Below are positions 1 through 6,814 of a DNA stretch of 64,000 nucleotides, piece by piece. The stretch comes from a virus. The notes beneath the pieces were generated by a model. That model worked only from the letters and a program-made list of their open reading frames with translations, was not told the DNA's origin and ran no database searches. Numbering within the stretch: the stretch's first letter is position 1; every line of letters begins with the position of its first letter. The position numbers and the translations under genes are program-made. The stretch covers positions 248,001 to 312,000 of the IMG/VR virus record IMGVR_UViG_3300035698_035310; one strand, 5' to 3'.

Positions 1-141
1 AGGCACCTTACCAAACTTCGAGCAAACATGAATAGTAAATTGAGGTGCGGCAACAAATTAACCGCCGAAGGTGCTAGAGCACTTGTAACTGCATTAAGCA
101 TTGAAAGCGAATGGGTCGATACACCAATAGTATTCGATTAG
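1..141 (+). CDS. C-terminal fragment of an unidentified gene
   Basis: The frame is open from the first base of the window and ends at TAG (139-141), giving 46 residues ending in DTPIVFD. The start lies outside the window. Codon use resembles the other early genes. No family recognised. The next promoter begins four bases after the stop, so this gene and the next are separate units. Confidence 0.6.
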   Translation, partial: RHLTKLRANMNSKLRCGNKLTAEGARALVTALSIESEWVDTPIVFD

Positions 142-144
142 TGC

Positions 145-173
145 TTGACAGTGGTTCAGTTAGTTGCTATAAC
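145..173 (+). promoter_or_regulatory. early sigma-70-type promoter
   Basis: TTGACA (145-150), 17-bp spacer, TATAAC (168-173). The spacer contains CAGTTA, which pairs as a dyad with the TAAC of the -10 region. It drives the gene starting at 199. This is the commonest promoter form in the first 16 kb. Confidence 0.8.
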
Positions 174-198
174 AAGGCAACAGATAAAGGACAATCAA

Positions 199-807
199 AT
201 GAAAACGCTTCGTAAAAAACTTCTTGAACTTGAACAGATAAATGTTGATCTGCACAAACTCAAAGCACCCATCGATAAGAAACTTAAAAAGAATTGGGAA
301 GCGATCAAAGTCGTCAGAAAATCTATTGATGAAGAAGACATTGCGACAATGCTCAAGTTAGGCGTTGATTGGAAATTTCTTTTGAAACCGGCTAATGATT
401 TTGGCAGTACCGAGATGTATAATTATTTCGACACCCAAGTGCATGAATTGGGAATGCATTCCGGCGGACGCTGGAGAGACACGCGACAGCCAGTGGTGTC
501 AATCATGCTAACACATGGCGACGAGAAAAGCCTTATGAATAACATCGCAGGAGTTAAACTTCTTTCACCGTTTTATGAACAGGTTGACGGTGCGGTTCCG
601 TTTGCAATATTTGATCATGGTTTGTCAGAATATGCAGTATATTCAATGACTTATAACCCAACAACCAATGAAGTTATTCTAAAGACATTGCGTCATGGCA
701 GAACCGAAGAGAATTTCCTTGGGGCGTTGCCGGATGCTATGAAGCACATACAAGATCATCATTGGTATGATGGGAAAGAAGAAGATCATGACGACGATGA
801 TTATTAA
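199..807 (+). CDS. hypothetical early protein, acidic tail
   Basis: 202 residues. The ATG at 199 was chosen because AAGGAC lies just upstream and the open frame 5' of it is occupied by the promoter. The N-terminus (MKTLRKKLLELEQINVDL) is likely a charged coiled coil over residues 1-45. The body has GGRWRDTR and HHWYDGKEEDHDDDDY, the last being a strongly acidic C-terminus that could mimic nucleic acid, although that is speculation. No family recognised. Single-gene unit with its own promoter. Confidence 0.7.
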   Translation: MKTLRKKLLELEQINVDLHKLKAPIDKKLKKNWEAIKVVRKSIDEEDIATMLKLGVDWKFLLKPANDFGSTEMYNYFDTQVHELGMHSGGRWRDTRQPVVSIMLTHGDEKSLMNNIAGVKLLSPFYEQVDGAVPFAIFDHGLSEYAVYSMTYNPTTNEVILKTLRHGRTEENFLGALPDAMKHIQDHHWYDGKEEDHDDDDY

Positions 808-814
808 TTAGTGC

Positions 815-843
815 TTGACAGCGATTTGGATAACTGCTATACA
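815..843 (+). promoter_or_regulatory. early promoter
   Basis: TTGACA (815-820), 17-bp spacer, TATACA (838-843). Precedes the DUF1737-like gene pair. Confidence 0.75.
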
Positions 844-872
844 ATGATCATCTTAAACAAAAGGTGGACAAC

Positions 873-1079
873 ATGACCGACAAACCAAAATTCTTATTCG
901 AATATACAGTTGTGTATTCAAAAGGTGCAACGTCAGCACGGTCTGATCTTAAAGACCGAGTCGAAGAACTTCTTAATGATGGATGGGAGTTGGCTGGCGG
1001 TGTTGCTATGAATGAAACCGATAAATTGTTCAGTATATGTCAGGCATTAACCAAAAAGGTGGAACTTCACTATGATTAA
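873..1079 (+). CDS. DUF1737-like small protein
   Basis: 68 residues. Residues 8-45 fit the DUF1737 pattern of an EYTVVYS strand followed by a helix with VEELLNDGWELAGGV. Proteins of this type are small alpha/beta folds of unknown function, common in phages and proteobacteria. ATG 873 is preferred to GTG 864 because AAAAGGTGG sits at Shine-Dalgarno distance. The last 8 bases overlap the next gene, implying translational coupling. Confidence 0.7.
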   Translation: MTDKPKFLFEYTVVYSKGATSARSDLKDRVEELLNDGWELAGGVAMNETDKLFSICQALTKKVELHYD

Positions 1080-1314
1080 TACATTTGCAAAAGGCGACAG
1101 CGTTCGCGTGCATCATCAGTATACGCATTTCACCACCATTGGTGTTGATATGACTGTCACCGACGTTGTCATTGAAGACGTTGACGGCGAACTGGTAACG
1201 TTTTATGAAACCAATAAGCCATGTTCAGTTAATGGCCCATATTACAACGACTTTGAGTTGGTCAAACTGGACGATACATCGAAACCATTTATCTTTAAGA
1301 TGGCAATCGCATAG
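1072..1314 (+). CDS. hypothetical early protein
   Basis: 80 residues, predicted beta-rich with a KGDSVRVHHQYTHF opening that resembles small beta-barrel domains, though the match is too weak to name. Starts inside the end of the DUF1737-like gene (8-base overlap) and ends 17 bases before a strong terminator, so the two form one operon. Confidence 0.65.
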   Translation: MINTFAKGDSVRVHHQYTHFTTIGVDMTVTDVVIEDVDGELVTFYETNKPCSVNGPYYNDFELVKLDDTSKPFIFKMAIA

Positions 1315-1331
1315 CTTCCATAGCAAAATAG

Positions 1332-1376
1332 CCATAGCACCTATAGGAAATAACCTATAGAAGCTATGGTTTTTTC
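1332..1376 (+). terminator. Rho-independent terminator
   Basis: Long two-part stem: CCATAGC (1332-1338) pairs with GCTATGG (1363-1369) and CTATAGG (1341-1347) with CCTATAG (1354-1360), followed by six T. The CCATAGC/CTATAGG words recur near 8614-8690, suggesting a shared ancestral element. Confidence 0.85.
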
Positions 1377-1378
1377 AC

Positions 1379-1407
1379 TCGACAATGGTATAGTTAATTG
1401 GTATAAC
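1379..1407 (+). promoter_or_regulatory. early promoter
   Basis: TCGACA (1379-1384), 17-bp spacer, TATAAC (1402-1407), just downstream of the preceding terminator's T run. Confidence 0.7.
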
Positions 1408-1432
1408 TGTATCAACTTGAAAAGGAACCGTT

Positions 1433-1717
1433 ATGAAATTCACATACAGAACACGCCACATTCCTTCTGGATCAATATCAGATACCGATGTTGAATGCTA
1501 TACCGAAGTTGATTTTTTACGGTACTTGAACAAATGGAATGTTGAAGGTAGGGGTTGGTATATATACACCGCTGTTAGCATAACGAATCATTTCCCAATG
1601 GCAGGCGCTGCACACGCCCTGAGTAATACAGTTATCGTCCGTAAACCATTGCGCGATATGGATGGAGTCAACGCGGACGGTGGATACTGGCAGTCAATTA
1701 CCGAAACAACCCATTAA
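1433..1717 (+). CDS. hypothetical early protein
   Basis: 94 residues, Shine-Dalgarno AAGGAA seven bases before ATG. Aromatic-rich middle (KWNVEGRGWYIYTAV). No family recognised. First gene of a two-gene unit with the membrane protein at 1739. Confidence 0.65.
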   Translation: MKFTYRTRHIPSGSISDTDVECYTEVDFLRYLNKWNVEGRGWYIYTAVSITNHFPMAGAAHALSNTVIVRKPLRDMDGVNADGGYWQSITETTH

Positions 1718-1738
1718 CATTAACAAAAGGGAACGATC

Positions 1739-1954
1739 ATGACCGACAATAAACGAAAGACTGAACTCGATGCCGCTGACATAGCCAAGATCATCGGAAC
1801 TATTTGTGGTCTTATTGCAATCGCTTTTGCAATGTGGCATCTTGGCAGTTGGATTCATTGGGAATACTTAACCAAGCCGCATGTTCTCGATGCGATGTGT
1901 GAAGTTATCGACCCGGCGACGTTCAATGACCCGACAATTTGTCATCGGGAATAA
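1739..1954 (+). CDS. small single-span membrane protein
   Basis: 71 residues. A charged N-terminus is followed by one hydrophobic segment at about residues 15-40 (IAKIIGTICGLIAIAFAMW) and a soluble tail with two cysteines (MCEVID, TICHRE). AAGGGAAC precedes the ATG. Possibly an inner-membrane protein acting on host envelope or superinfection, which is inference. Function unknown. Confidence 0.65.
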   Translation: MTDNKRKTELDAADIAKIIGTICGLIAIAFAMWHLGSWIHWEYLTKPHVLDAMCEVIDPATFNDPTICHRE

Positions 1955-1956
1955 GT

Positions 1957-1994
1957 GTGTCATAAATGACACAGGTGTGATATAATTATCACAC
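1957..1994. promoter_or_regulatory. two adjacent operator-like palindromes
   Basis: GTGTCAT-AA-ATGACAC (1957-1972) is followed two bases later by GTGTGATA-TAAT-TATCACAC (1975-1994), a perfect 8-bp inverted repeat. Both share GTGT(G/C)AT half-sites. They lie just after a stop codon and lack a T run, so protein binding is more likely than termination. Confidence 0.5.
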
Positions 1995-2040
1995 ATTGAA
2001 AACTGCCTCGATTGGTGGTGTATTCATACCGATAAAAAAA

Positions 2041-2073
2041 GATAAGTCAACCTAAAATAATGGTTGACTTATC
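2041..2073 (-). terminator. inverted repeat, probable minus-strand terminator
   Basis: GATAAGTCAAC (2041-2051) and GTTGACTTATC (2063-2073) form an 11-bp stem. The A run at 2034-2040 would be the U tract of a leftward transcript. The right arm doubles as the -35 of the next rightward promoter. Confidence 0.5.
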
Positions 2074-2120
2074 TATTGACTCTGTTATTATACTGGTAGG
2101 GAGGGATGACCTTTTTATAA
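2064..2120 (+). promoter_or_regulatory. GGGAGGGATGA-class promoter/micro-ORF, copy 1
   Basis: TTGACT (2064-2069), 16-bp spacer, TATTAT (2086-2091), then six bases and AGGGAGGGATGA (2098-2109). The predicted RNA would start at 2098, so the ATG (2106) is eight bases from the 5' end. The micro-ORF 2106-2120 reads MTFL and stops. A T run follows the ATG as in the other copies. Confidence 0.65.
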
Positions 2121-2142
2121 ATAAAATGATTAAAATAAGGTG

Positions 2143-2171
2143 TTGACTATGATTCACTTATCCTTTATAAC
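2143..2171 (+). promoter_or_regulatory. early promoter
   Basis: TTGACT (2143-2148), 17-bp spacer, TATAAC (2166-2171), for the gene at 2202. Confidence 0.8.
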
Positions 2172-2201
2172 TGAACCAACGCTTTAACAAGGAGATTTTT
2201 T

Positions 2202-2432
2202 ATGAGTGTATTCAAAGACGTTCCAAAGATTGTTTGGACTAATTTTTATTTGGTCGTTGATACGGCGGAGTTGGAATATGTCGATAATGGACGCGCTTAT
2301 CGTGTTAAAGATGATTTTTTGAAAGAAGAATATCTTACCGCCAAGTCAGAAGGATGTTGTGGATTTTTCGACACTGTTATCTTTGACGATATTGGTGACG
2401 AATGGATGGTTGGTTGCAATCACGGGCATTGA
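2202..2432 (+). CDS. hypothetical early protein
   Basis: 76 residues with a strong Shine-Dalgarno (AAGGAG). Acidic, aromatic, with a vicinal cysteine pair in EGCCGFFDTV and a C-terminal CNHGH that could bind metal. No family recognised. Two-gene unit with 2446. Confidence 0.65.
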   Translation: MSVFKDVPKIVWTNFYLVVDTAELEYVDNGRAYRVKDDFLKEEYLTAKSEGCCGFFDTVIFDDIGDEWMVGCNHGH

Positions 2433-2445
2433 AAGGAATTAAATC

Positions 2446-2652
2446 ATGATACATTGTAGATTCAGGGATATTCGAGGTATGGGCATTGAAGTCGTTAGAG
2501 TCGATCAAGTGCCACCCGTTGATGATATAATTACAATCAATTATGTTATGTATGAAATATTTTCACGCGAATGGTCGGTGATCGATGCTGAAAAAGATAC
2601 GCGAATGCTTGCTTGTGATGTATGGTTAACGGAATATAAAAAATCAAGATAA
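2446..2652 (+). CDS. hypothetical early protein
   Basis: 68 residues, AAGGAA before ATG and 13 bases after the preceding stop. MIHCRFRDIRG start, predicted alpha/beta. Function unknown. Confidence 0.6.
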   Translation: MIHCRFRDIRGMGIEVVRVDQVPPVDDIITINYVMYEIFSREWSVIDAEKDTRMLACDVWLTEYKKSR

Positions 2653-2656
2653 TGTG

Positions 2657-2685
2657 TTGACTCTGGTTTGATTGTTCTTTATAAC
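2657..2685 (+). promoter_or_regulatory. early promoter with flanking dyad
   Basis: TTGACT (2657-2662), 17-bp spacer, TATAAC (2680-2685). GGTTTGATT in the spacer is repeated inverted as AATCAAACC just after the -10, so a 9-bp dyad brackets the core promoter. Confidence 0.75.
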
Positions 2686-2712
2686 TTAATAATCAAACCA
2701 AGGAGAGATACA

Positions 2713-2913
2713 ATGTTAGTTCAATTATCCGGTAAAACAAACCACGGCAAAAACCGTATTCGTGAACATGGTTCGAGTTGGATGGTTCAAGACCTTCCGA
2801 CTGGTGTAATATCAGCAAACCCAATGCCTACCCGCAAAACCCTAGTGTCTGTTTTAACAGGCGCGGAACGTTGGGTGAGTATGACAAACGATAAAGATTT
2901 TATTATCGCTTGA
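2713..2913 (+). CDS. hypothetical early protein
   Basis: 66 residues. The ATG at 2713 follows AAGGAGAG. Basic N-terminal half (KTNHGKNRIREHGSSW). The stop codon TGA (2911-2913) overlaps the -35 hexamer of the next promoter. No family recognised. Confidence 0.6.
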   Translation: MLVQLSGKTNHGKNRIREHGSSWMVQDLPTGVISANPMPTRKTLVSVLTGAERWVSMTNDKDFIIA

Positions 2914-2938
2914 CTCTGATTCGATTGTTCTTTATAAC
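2910..2938 (+). promoter_or_regulatory. early promoter
   Basis: TTGACT (2910-2915), 17-bp spacer, TATAAC (2933-2938). Its -35 includes the stop of the upstream gene. Confidence 0.75.
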
Positions 2939-2972
2939 TGAATAATCAAAACAACCCCGAAGGATTAAGCAA

Positions 2973-3311
2973 ATGACAGGCATGAATTTTTCAGTATATC
3001 GTAACGGACGCGGCGACACTACTAACGGCGGCGTTTCCAGTTATCACGAGTCGCTGAACGTATGCGCCGAAGGCATTGCGGAAATCTTTGACGCGACGTA
3101 TGACACTCCAGCGGTTGCGCTTGTTATTCGTAATGTTTGCAACACCGCTTTTCCGATCATCGTTCCCATTGACAGCACTGAGGCAGGTGGGACAGAGCGT
3201 TACATGTTCGGCGGTAACTTTGCATGGACTTCCGATTCCCGTGTTTCGGAATGGTTGGAAGAACGCGGATTTACAAACGCCCCAATCAAAATATTTGACC
3301 GACAGGAGTAG
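2973..3311 (+). CDS. hypothetical early protein
   Basis: 112 residues, AAGGAT before ATG. Gly-rich N-terminus (RNGRGDTTNGGVSSYHES), then an alpha/beta body. Ends with TAG. The frame stays open after that TAG into the next small ORF, but that ORF has its own AGGAG, so I treat them as two genes. Confidence 0.65.
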   Translation: MTGMNFSVYRNGRGDTTNGGVSSYHESLNVCAEGIAEIFDATYDTPAVALVIRNVCNTAFPIIVPIDSTEAGGTERYMFGGNFAWTSDSRVSEWLEERGFTNAPIKIFDRQE

Positions 3312-3314
3312 GCA

Positions 3315-3419
3315 ATGAGAAACGAAGGCACACTCGAAGAACGATATGAAATTTATAAAACCAACGCGGAACTTTTGGGTTGGTACATTAAAACTTTTGA
3401 TGAATGGATGAACAGCTAA
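3315..3419 (+). CDS. small helical protein
   Basis: 34 residues: a charged helical peptide containing EERYEIYKTNAELLGW and ending EWMNS. AGGAG lies eight bases before ATG, and a terminator follows directly. It is in frame with the preceding gene across a single TAG. Function unknown. Confidence 0.55.
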   Translation: MRNEGTLEERYEIYKTNAELLGWYIKTFDEWMNS

Positions 3420-3426
3420 AAAGGAG

Positions 3427-3450
3427 ACGGGGTTCGCCCCGTTTTCTTTT
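3427..3450. terminator. terminator with UUCG tetraloop
   Basis: ACGGGG-TTCG-CCCCGT followed by TTTCTTTT. On the reverse strand the same stem is followed by CTCCTTTTT, so it may also stop the leftward transcript from 3483. Confidence 0.85.
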
Positions 3451-3459
3451 AGGTATATA

Positions 3460-3518
3460 TTCCAGAAAAAACTCATCCCTCCCTACCGTAATAATACCAC
3501 AATCAACCAAAGAGTCAA
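3460..3518 (-). promoter_or_regulatory. GGGAGGGATGA-class promoter/micro-ORF, copy 2
   Basis: Reading leftward: TTGACT (3518-3513), 16-bp spacer, TATTAT (3496-3491), six bases, AGGGAGGG from 3484, ATG at 3476. Translation begins MSFFWNIYLKENGANP. The frame has no stop before the terminator stem at 3442-3427, so a terminated RNA would be a non-stop message of about 60 bases. The longer open frame beyond is antisense to the gene at 2973. Confidence 0.65.
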
Positions 3519-3529
3519 GCGTTAAAGAC

Positions 3530-3651
3530 AAAAAAAGACCCGCCAATTATTAGCGAGTCTTTTTTCTTTCTCAGGGTACGCCCTCCGATAGCCGAAGGGC
3601 AAAATGAATTCGCTACTTAACCGATCCCTCAATTATTTTCGCTGCATCAGA
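3530..3651 (-). ncRNA. candidate small RNA 1 (leftward)
   Basis: A stand-alone unit: TTGACT (3686-3681), 17-bp spacer, TATATT (3663-3658), predicted start near 3651. The transcript has no good ORF and carries a GCCCT...AGGGC stem near 3580-3600. It ends at a near-symmetrical stem (GACTCGC/GGCGGGTC) followed by seven T on the minus strand at about 3530. Length about 120 nt. Target or protein partner unknown. Confidence 0.5.
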
Positions 3652-3700
3652 AGTTATAATATACCACCTACATTAAAAAGAGTCAACATCTATTATTCGC

Positions 3701-3729
3701 TTGACTATGGTTCAGTTATGTTCTATGTT
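3701..3729 (+). promoter_or_regulatory. early promoter
   Basis: TTGACT (3701-3706), 17-bp spacer, TATGTT (3724-3729). Confidence 0.75.
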
Positions 3730-3762
3730 TAATCATCAATAACAAATAGAAAGGTTTCAACC

Positions 3763-4308
3763 ATGAAAATCAAACACGCAAAATTCGGACTGGCAGCAAA
3801 GAACATCAAGGTATCTGATACGGATGATGGATATATGTGGAGTGCATCTTTTTATCTTGATGGTGCAAAAATTGGAACTGCACACGATCAAGGGCATGGC
3901 GGCGAAATGAATACACGCGGCATAGATAAAACGGCAATGGCGAAAATCGAAACATATGCGGCAAGTTTGCCACATGATACCACTTACGGACTCGATATGG
4001 CACAAAGTGCCGAAATTGTTCTTGAAGAAAACGCAATGAGTACCGATTCATTCAACAGCGTTCTAAAGAAAACAAAAGCCGCATTGCGAAAGAAAGTTAT
4101 GGCAAAAGGTAATAAAGAAGGAATTTTTCGCACTTGGAAAATTCCCACTGGTATGACTGCTGAAACGAAAATGACTAAACTCCGCGAACAAAAAATCGGT
4201 GAAACGTTTGAATTTTTGAACGAACTACCACCAGAAGATGCAATGGATTTTCTTTATGTGGTTGAACCAGAACCCGATTTTAGCAAGCCGTTTGAACTGG
4301 TAACATAA
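3763..4308 (+). CDS. hypothetical early protein
   Basis: 181 residues, GAAAGG before the ATG. N-terminal half is beta-rich (GYMWSASFYLDGAKIGTAHD) with a GHGGEMNTRG loop. The middle (residues 95-130) is basic (KKTKAALRKKVMAKGNKEG) and the end acidic. No family recognised. It stands alone between a promoter and a terminator. Confidence 0.65.
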   Translation: MKIKHAKFGLAAKNIKVSDTDDGYMWSASFYLDGAKIGTAHDQGHGGEMNTRGIDKTAMAKIETYAASLPHDTTYGLDMAQSAEIVLEENAMSTDSFNSVLKKTKAALRKKVMAKGNKEGIFRTWKIPTGMTAETKMTKLREQKIGETFEFLNELPPEDAMDFLYVVEPEPDFSKPFELVT

Positions 4309-4318
4309 GTAAAACAAA

Positions 4319-4345
4319 GGGTGGGGATATTCCCCATCCTTTTTT
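4319..4345. terminator. terminator
   Basis: Stem GGGTGGGGATAT/TCCCCATCC followed by six T on the plus strand. The reverse strand has TTTGTTTTAC after the stem and could terminate the leftward micro-ORF RNA. Confidence 0.8.
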
Positions 4346-4349
4346 ACAT

Positions 4350-4417
4350 CCATTAACATCCATAAAATGCTCATCCCTCCCTATCATCACAATACGACCT
4401 AACTGTATCAAAGTCAA
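4350..4417 (-). promoter_or_regulatory. GGGAGGGATGA-class promoter/micro-ORF, copy 3
   Basis: Leftward TTGACT (4417-4412), 17-bp spacer, TATTGT (4394-4389), AGGGAGGG, ATG at 4374. The frame begins MSILWMLMDVKKDGEYP and reads through the terminator stem. It would stop after 49 codons if transcription continued. Confidence 0.6.
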
Positions 4418-4431
4418 CACTTATTTTTCAC

Positions 4432-4459
4432 TTGACATATAATATTTTAATGGTATTAT
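4432..4459 (+). promoter_or_regulatory. early promoter
   Basis: TTGACA (4432-4437), 16-bp spacer, TATTAT (4454-4459), upstream of the exported-protein gene. Confidence 0.75.
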
Positions 4460-4481
4460 ACTTACAGAAAGGACAAAAATT

Positions 4482-4787
4482 ATGAAACGATTATTAGTAA
4501 TAGCCGCAGCATTATTAATTATTTCTTCTAATGTTGCAAAAGCAGAACCAGAAATCACTTATGAGAAATGCACTTCATCGTTGGTGAATGGATTTACATC
4601 TGGTATAACTGCATTCAAATGCAATGACAAATACTCCCTTCCGAGTGCATTCATGTATAAGTGTTCGTATATTGAAAAATATCCTAACAATAAAACACTT
4701 GTGGAAGAATGTGAAATATTTTTGAAATCATTGAAGGCTAAACGCCTCAGTCGATTAATGCGCCAAGGTAAAAAAATATCAATATAA
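4482..4787 (+). CDS. small exported protein
   Basis: 101 residues. Residues 1-21 are a classical signal peptide (MKRLLVIAAALLIISSNVAKA), with probable cleavage after AKA. The mature part has four cysteines (EKCTSS, FKCNDK, YKCSYI, EECEIF) that could form two disulfides in the periplasm, and a basic C-terminus. AAAGGA precedes the ATG. Function unknown; a periplasmic effector is possible. Confidence 0.7.
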   Translation: MKRLLVIAAALLIISSNVAKAEPEITYEKCTSSLVNGFTSGITAFKCNDKYSLPSAFMYKCSYIEKYPNNKTLVEECEIFLKSLKAKRLSRLMRQGKKISI

Positions 4788-4797
4788 GGAGTCGACC

Positions 4798-5049
4798 ATG
4801 CGATCCAATGAAGTAATATTTTACAGAACCATAAATATATTTTTTGGTATATATCAATGGTTTACCGAACATGATTTTCTACGTTGTTTCGCGATAGGAT
4901 TGTCATCTTTATATCTTCTTATCGCGTTTATATCGTGGGACTTAATGTGGGTTTCGTTTGTTACAACGGATGCCAGATTAGAATTCGTGTTTTATACGTT
5001 TATTTCCATCGTTATTTCTTGGGCAGTTTGGGGAATTAAATACAAATAA
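4798..5049 (+). CDS. small two-span membrane protein
   Basis: 83 residues with two hydrophobic segments, about 30-50 (CFAIGLSSLYLLIAFISW) and 60-80 (FVFYTFISIVISWAVWG). Starts 11 bases after the exported-protein gene with a clear AAGGAG, so they are co-transcribed and may act together at the envelope. Confidence 0.7.
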   Translation: MRSNEVIFYRTINIFFGIYQWFTEHDFLRCFAIGLSSLYLLIAFISWDLMWVSFVTTDARLEFVFYTFISIVISWAVWGIKYK

Positions 5050-5052
5050 TCA

Positions 5053-5081
5053 TTGACACCGCCTATCTTTCTTGCTAAGTT
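5053..5081 (+). promoter_or_regulatory. early promoter
   Basis: TTGACA (5053-5058), 17-bp spacer, TAAGTT (5076-5081). The TAAGTTCTAATCATC downstream part recurs at 7552. Confidence 0.65.
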
Positions 5082-5113
5082 CTAATCATCAATCAAACAA
5101 AAGGAACTGAACC

Positions 5114-5374
5114 ATGAAATTCATATATAAAGATTTAACAGTTTGCGATTTCGATGCGATGTGTGATATGTTCGCGTCAAACTGCGAAGTGGTCGATTAC
5201 GTTTATTATGACGGCGAATACGTTGTCGGTGATATCACCGGTATAACAAGTGACCGCCGTTTCGTGTTAAGTGTGGATGGCGTTGGAACTGAATTGTATT
5301 CTAATGCTGGCACGATGTTCGCCGTTGAAGATTATGGTTCTGAAATGCAGGTTCGTATTATTTCTATAAAATAA
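5114..5374 (+). CDS. hypothetical early protein
   Basis: 86 residues, AAGGAAC before ATG. Predicted all-beta (VVDYVYYDGEYVVGDITGI), suggesting a small barrel. No family recognised. Confidence 0.6.
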   Translation: MKFIYKDLTVCDFDAMCDMFASNCEVVDYVYYDGEYVVGDITGITSDRRFVLSVDGVGTELYSNAGTMFAVEDYGSEMQVRIISIK

Positions 5375-5377
5375 CTG

Positions 5378-5406
5378 TTGACTCTGGTGTAGTTAGTTCG
5401 TATATT
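5378..5406 (+). promoter_or_regulatory. early promoter with 10-bp dyad operator
   Basis: TTGACT (5378-5383), 17-bp spacer, TATATT (5401-5406). GGTGTAGTTA in the spacer is mirrored by TAACTACACC starting inside the -10. The same promoter and dyad recur almost unchanged at 13154. Confidence 0.8.
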
Positions 5407-5433
5407 AACTACACCAGAACAAAGGAACTGAAT

Positions 5434-5649
5434 ATGCAAAACGCAATCGAACAAGCGACGCACCTCGGAATTCAATCATTTAACTCGGGCGAGTCGCTTG
5501 TGCCATTCCGCAATAATTCATTGATGGATTTGCTGGAAACACAACGAAATCGCTCATGGGATTGCACCCCGATTTTAACTGCATATCAAAACGGATTCAT
5601 AACCGCGCAACAATCTGCGCCCGTACCGGAGGAATTGTTAGTTGCGTAA
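5434..5649 (+). CDS. hypothetical early protein
   Basis: 71 residues, AAGGAAC before ATG. Polar, with Ser/Asn/Gln-rich stretches. No family recognised. Own dyad-bearing promoter. Confidence 0.6.
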   Translation: MQNAIEQATHLGIQSFNSGESLVPFRNNSLMDLLETQRNRSWDCTPILTAYQNGFITAQQSAPVPEELLVA

Positions 5650-5656
5650 AAACCCC

Positions 5657-5685
5657 TTGACTCTGGTTCAGTTAGTTGCTATAAC
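5657..5685 (+). promoter_or_regulatory. early promoter
   Basis: TTGACT (5657-5662), 17-bp spacer, TATAAC (5680-5685), with a CAGTTA/TAACTG dyad over the -10. Confidence 0.8.
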
Positions 5686-5715
5686 TGTATCAACTTAACC
5701 CGAAAGGAACACACA

Positions 5716-6141
5716 ATGTCTGATGAACTTCCAGTAACACAAACGAAAATCTTGCGCGAAGGTTTTGTCGCATGTTATGAACACAGAATATGGGGAACTG
5801 GATATTTGGACTCCAGCGGCGGAGGTAATTCATTTGTTCAAAAATTGCCCGATAACAAAATTCGTGACGATATTGAAAAGGCTAATAACGACGCCAAAAG
5901 CATCAAATCGATGACAAATTATTATGGCAAAGAACAGGTATCATTCGATACAGTTAAGGTCGTTTATTATATGGAACGTGCCACACACACAGACGTCACG
6001 AATGAAACCGTGTTGAAAAATTTCATCGCTGAACGCGCCTTGAAAAAACTATCCGAGGCCGAAGTCGAAGCACTTCAAGAATATTATCGATCAGCGGCGA
6101 TCAGCGAAGATGATGGTCGCCACGGAATGCAAACCCGATAA
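5716..6141 (+). CDS. hypothetical early protein
   Basis: 141 residues, GAAAGGAAC before ATG. N-terminal strand-rich segment (GFVACYEHRIWGTGYLDSSGGG), then a helical, charged C-terminal half (EALQEYYRSAAISED). No family recognised. Confidence 0.65.
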   Translation: MSDELPVTQTKILREGFVACYEHRIWGTGYLDSSGGGNSFVQKLPDNKIRDDIEKANNDAKSIKSMTNYYGKEQVSFDTVKVVYYMERATHTDVTNETVLKNFIAERALKKLSEAEVEALQEYYRSAAISEDDGRHGMQTR

Positions 6142-6147
6142 TAACTG

Positions 6148-6176
6148 TTGACAATGGTGTAGTTATATCGTATAAC
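6148..6176 (+). promoter_or_regulatory. early promoter with dyad
   Basis: TTGACA (6148-6153), 17-bp spacer, TATAAC (6171-6176). TGTAGTTA and TAACTACA form an 8-bp inverted repeat across the -10. Confidence 0.8.
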
Positions 6177-6211
6177 TACATCAACGTTTAACCACTTAAA
6201 GGATTTCAATC

Positions 6212-6748
6212 ATGGGAACTTGGGCTGTACCATTTACCGAAAAACAAGCAAACGAACTTCGTGTTATCATGTCAAAGCATGTTGACGTAAAAGACGCCGC
6301 CGAGGTATTTTATAATTATGTTGGCGATGATGGGTTGTTTGATTTGTTCATTGATACCGAACGCAAAAATGGTTCCGAACAAGATTCTCGTGCGTATGTT
6401 ATGGATCATTTACAAACTTGGTTTGGTGCAACTGGTGATAGCGAACAGGTTCGCAAAGATTGGAATTTTAGCCAAAAATTCGAACCGGGCGCACTTGATA
6501 TCATTCGCCTAATGCTTACCGATTGGCATTTGGATACTACATTTCCAAAATGCACAGAACTAAGCGCGACAAGTATGTTAAACGGTCTTGCGCAAATGTT
6601 GGAGACCGATGGTTGGGATTCATTGAGAGAAACCGGCGTCGAAATTGAACAAATAAGTGTTGCGCTGAATGGCATCATGTATTTAACCCTTGGCGATGGT
6701 AGCGGAAATAGAAAGGCGTTTCGTGTTTCTGTTGTTGACGACGAATAA
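6212..6748 (+). CDS. hypothetical early protein
   Basis: 178 residues, AAAGGA before ATG. Mixed alpha/beta, acidic, ending in a strand-rich stretch (GIMYLTLGDGSGNRKAFRVSVVDDE). No family recognised. Confidence 0.65.
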   Translation: MGTWAVPFTEKQANELRVIMSKHVDVKDAAEVFYNYVGDDGLFDLFIDTERKNGSEQDSRAYVMDHLQTWFGATGDSEQVRKDWNFSQKFEPGALDIIRLMLTDWHLDTTFPKCTELSATSMLNGLAQMLETDGWDSLRETGVEIEQISVALNGIMYLTLGDGSGNRKAFRVSVVDDE

Positions 6749-6751
6749 CCC

Positions 6752-6780
6752 TTGACACTGGTTCAGTTAATCGCTATAAC
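6752..6780 (+). promoter_or_regulatory. early promoter
   Basis: TTGACA (6752-6757), 17-bp spacer, TATAAC (6775-6780). Heads the three-gene unit 6815-7546. Confidence 0.8.
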
Positions 6781-6814
6781 TTAATCAACGAAACACCAAC
6801 AGAAAGACAATCAA

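Noticed and set aside
2973-3419. TAG readthrough joining 2973-3311 to 3315-3419
   Set aside because: In frame across a TAG, but the second ORF has a good AGGAG and ATG. In-frame neighbours occur by chance one time in three. The same reasoning applies to 49627.
2991-3476. 161-codon leftward open frame starting at the copy 2 micro-ORF
   Set aside because: It is antisense to the well-supported gene at 2973, runs straight through a strong terminator stem, and its codon content looks like a complement shadow. Only the first residues are considered.
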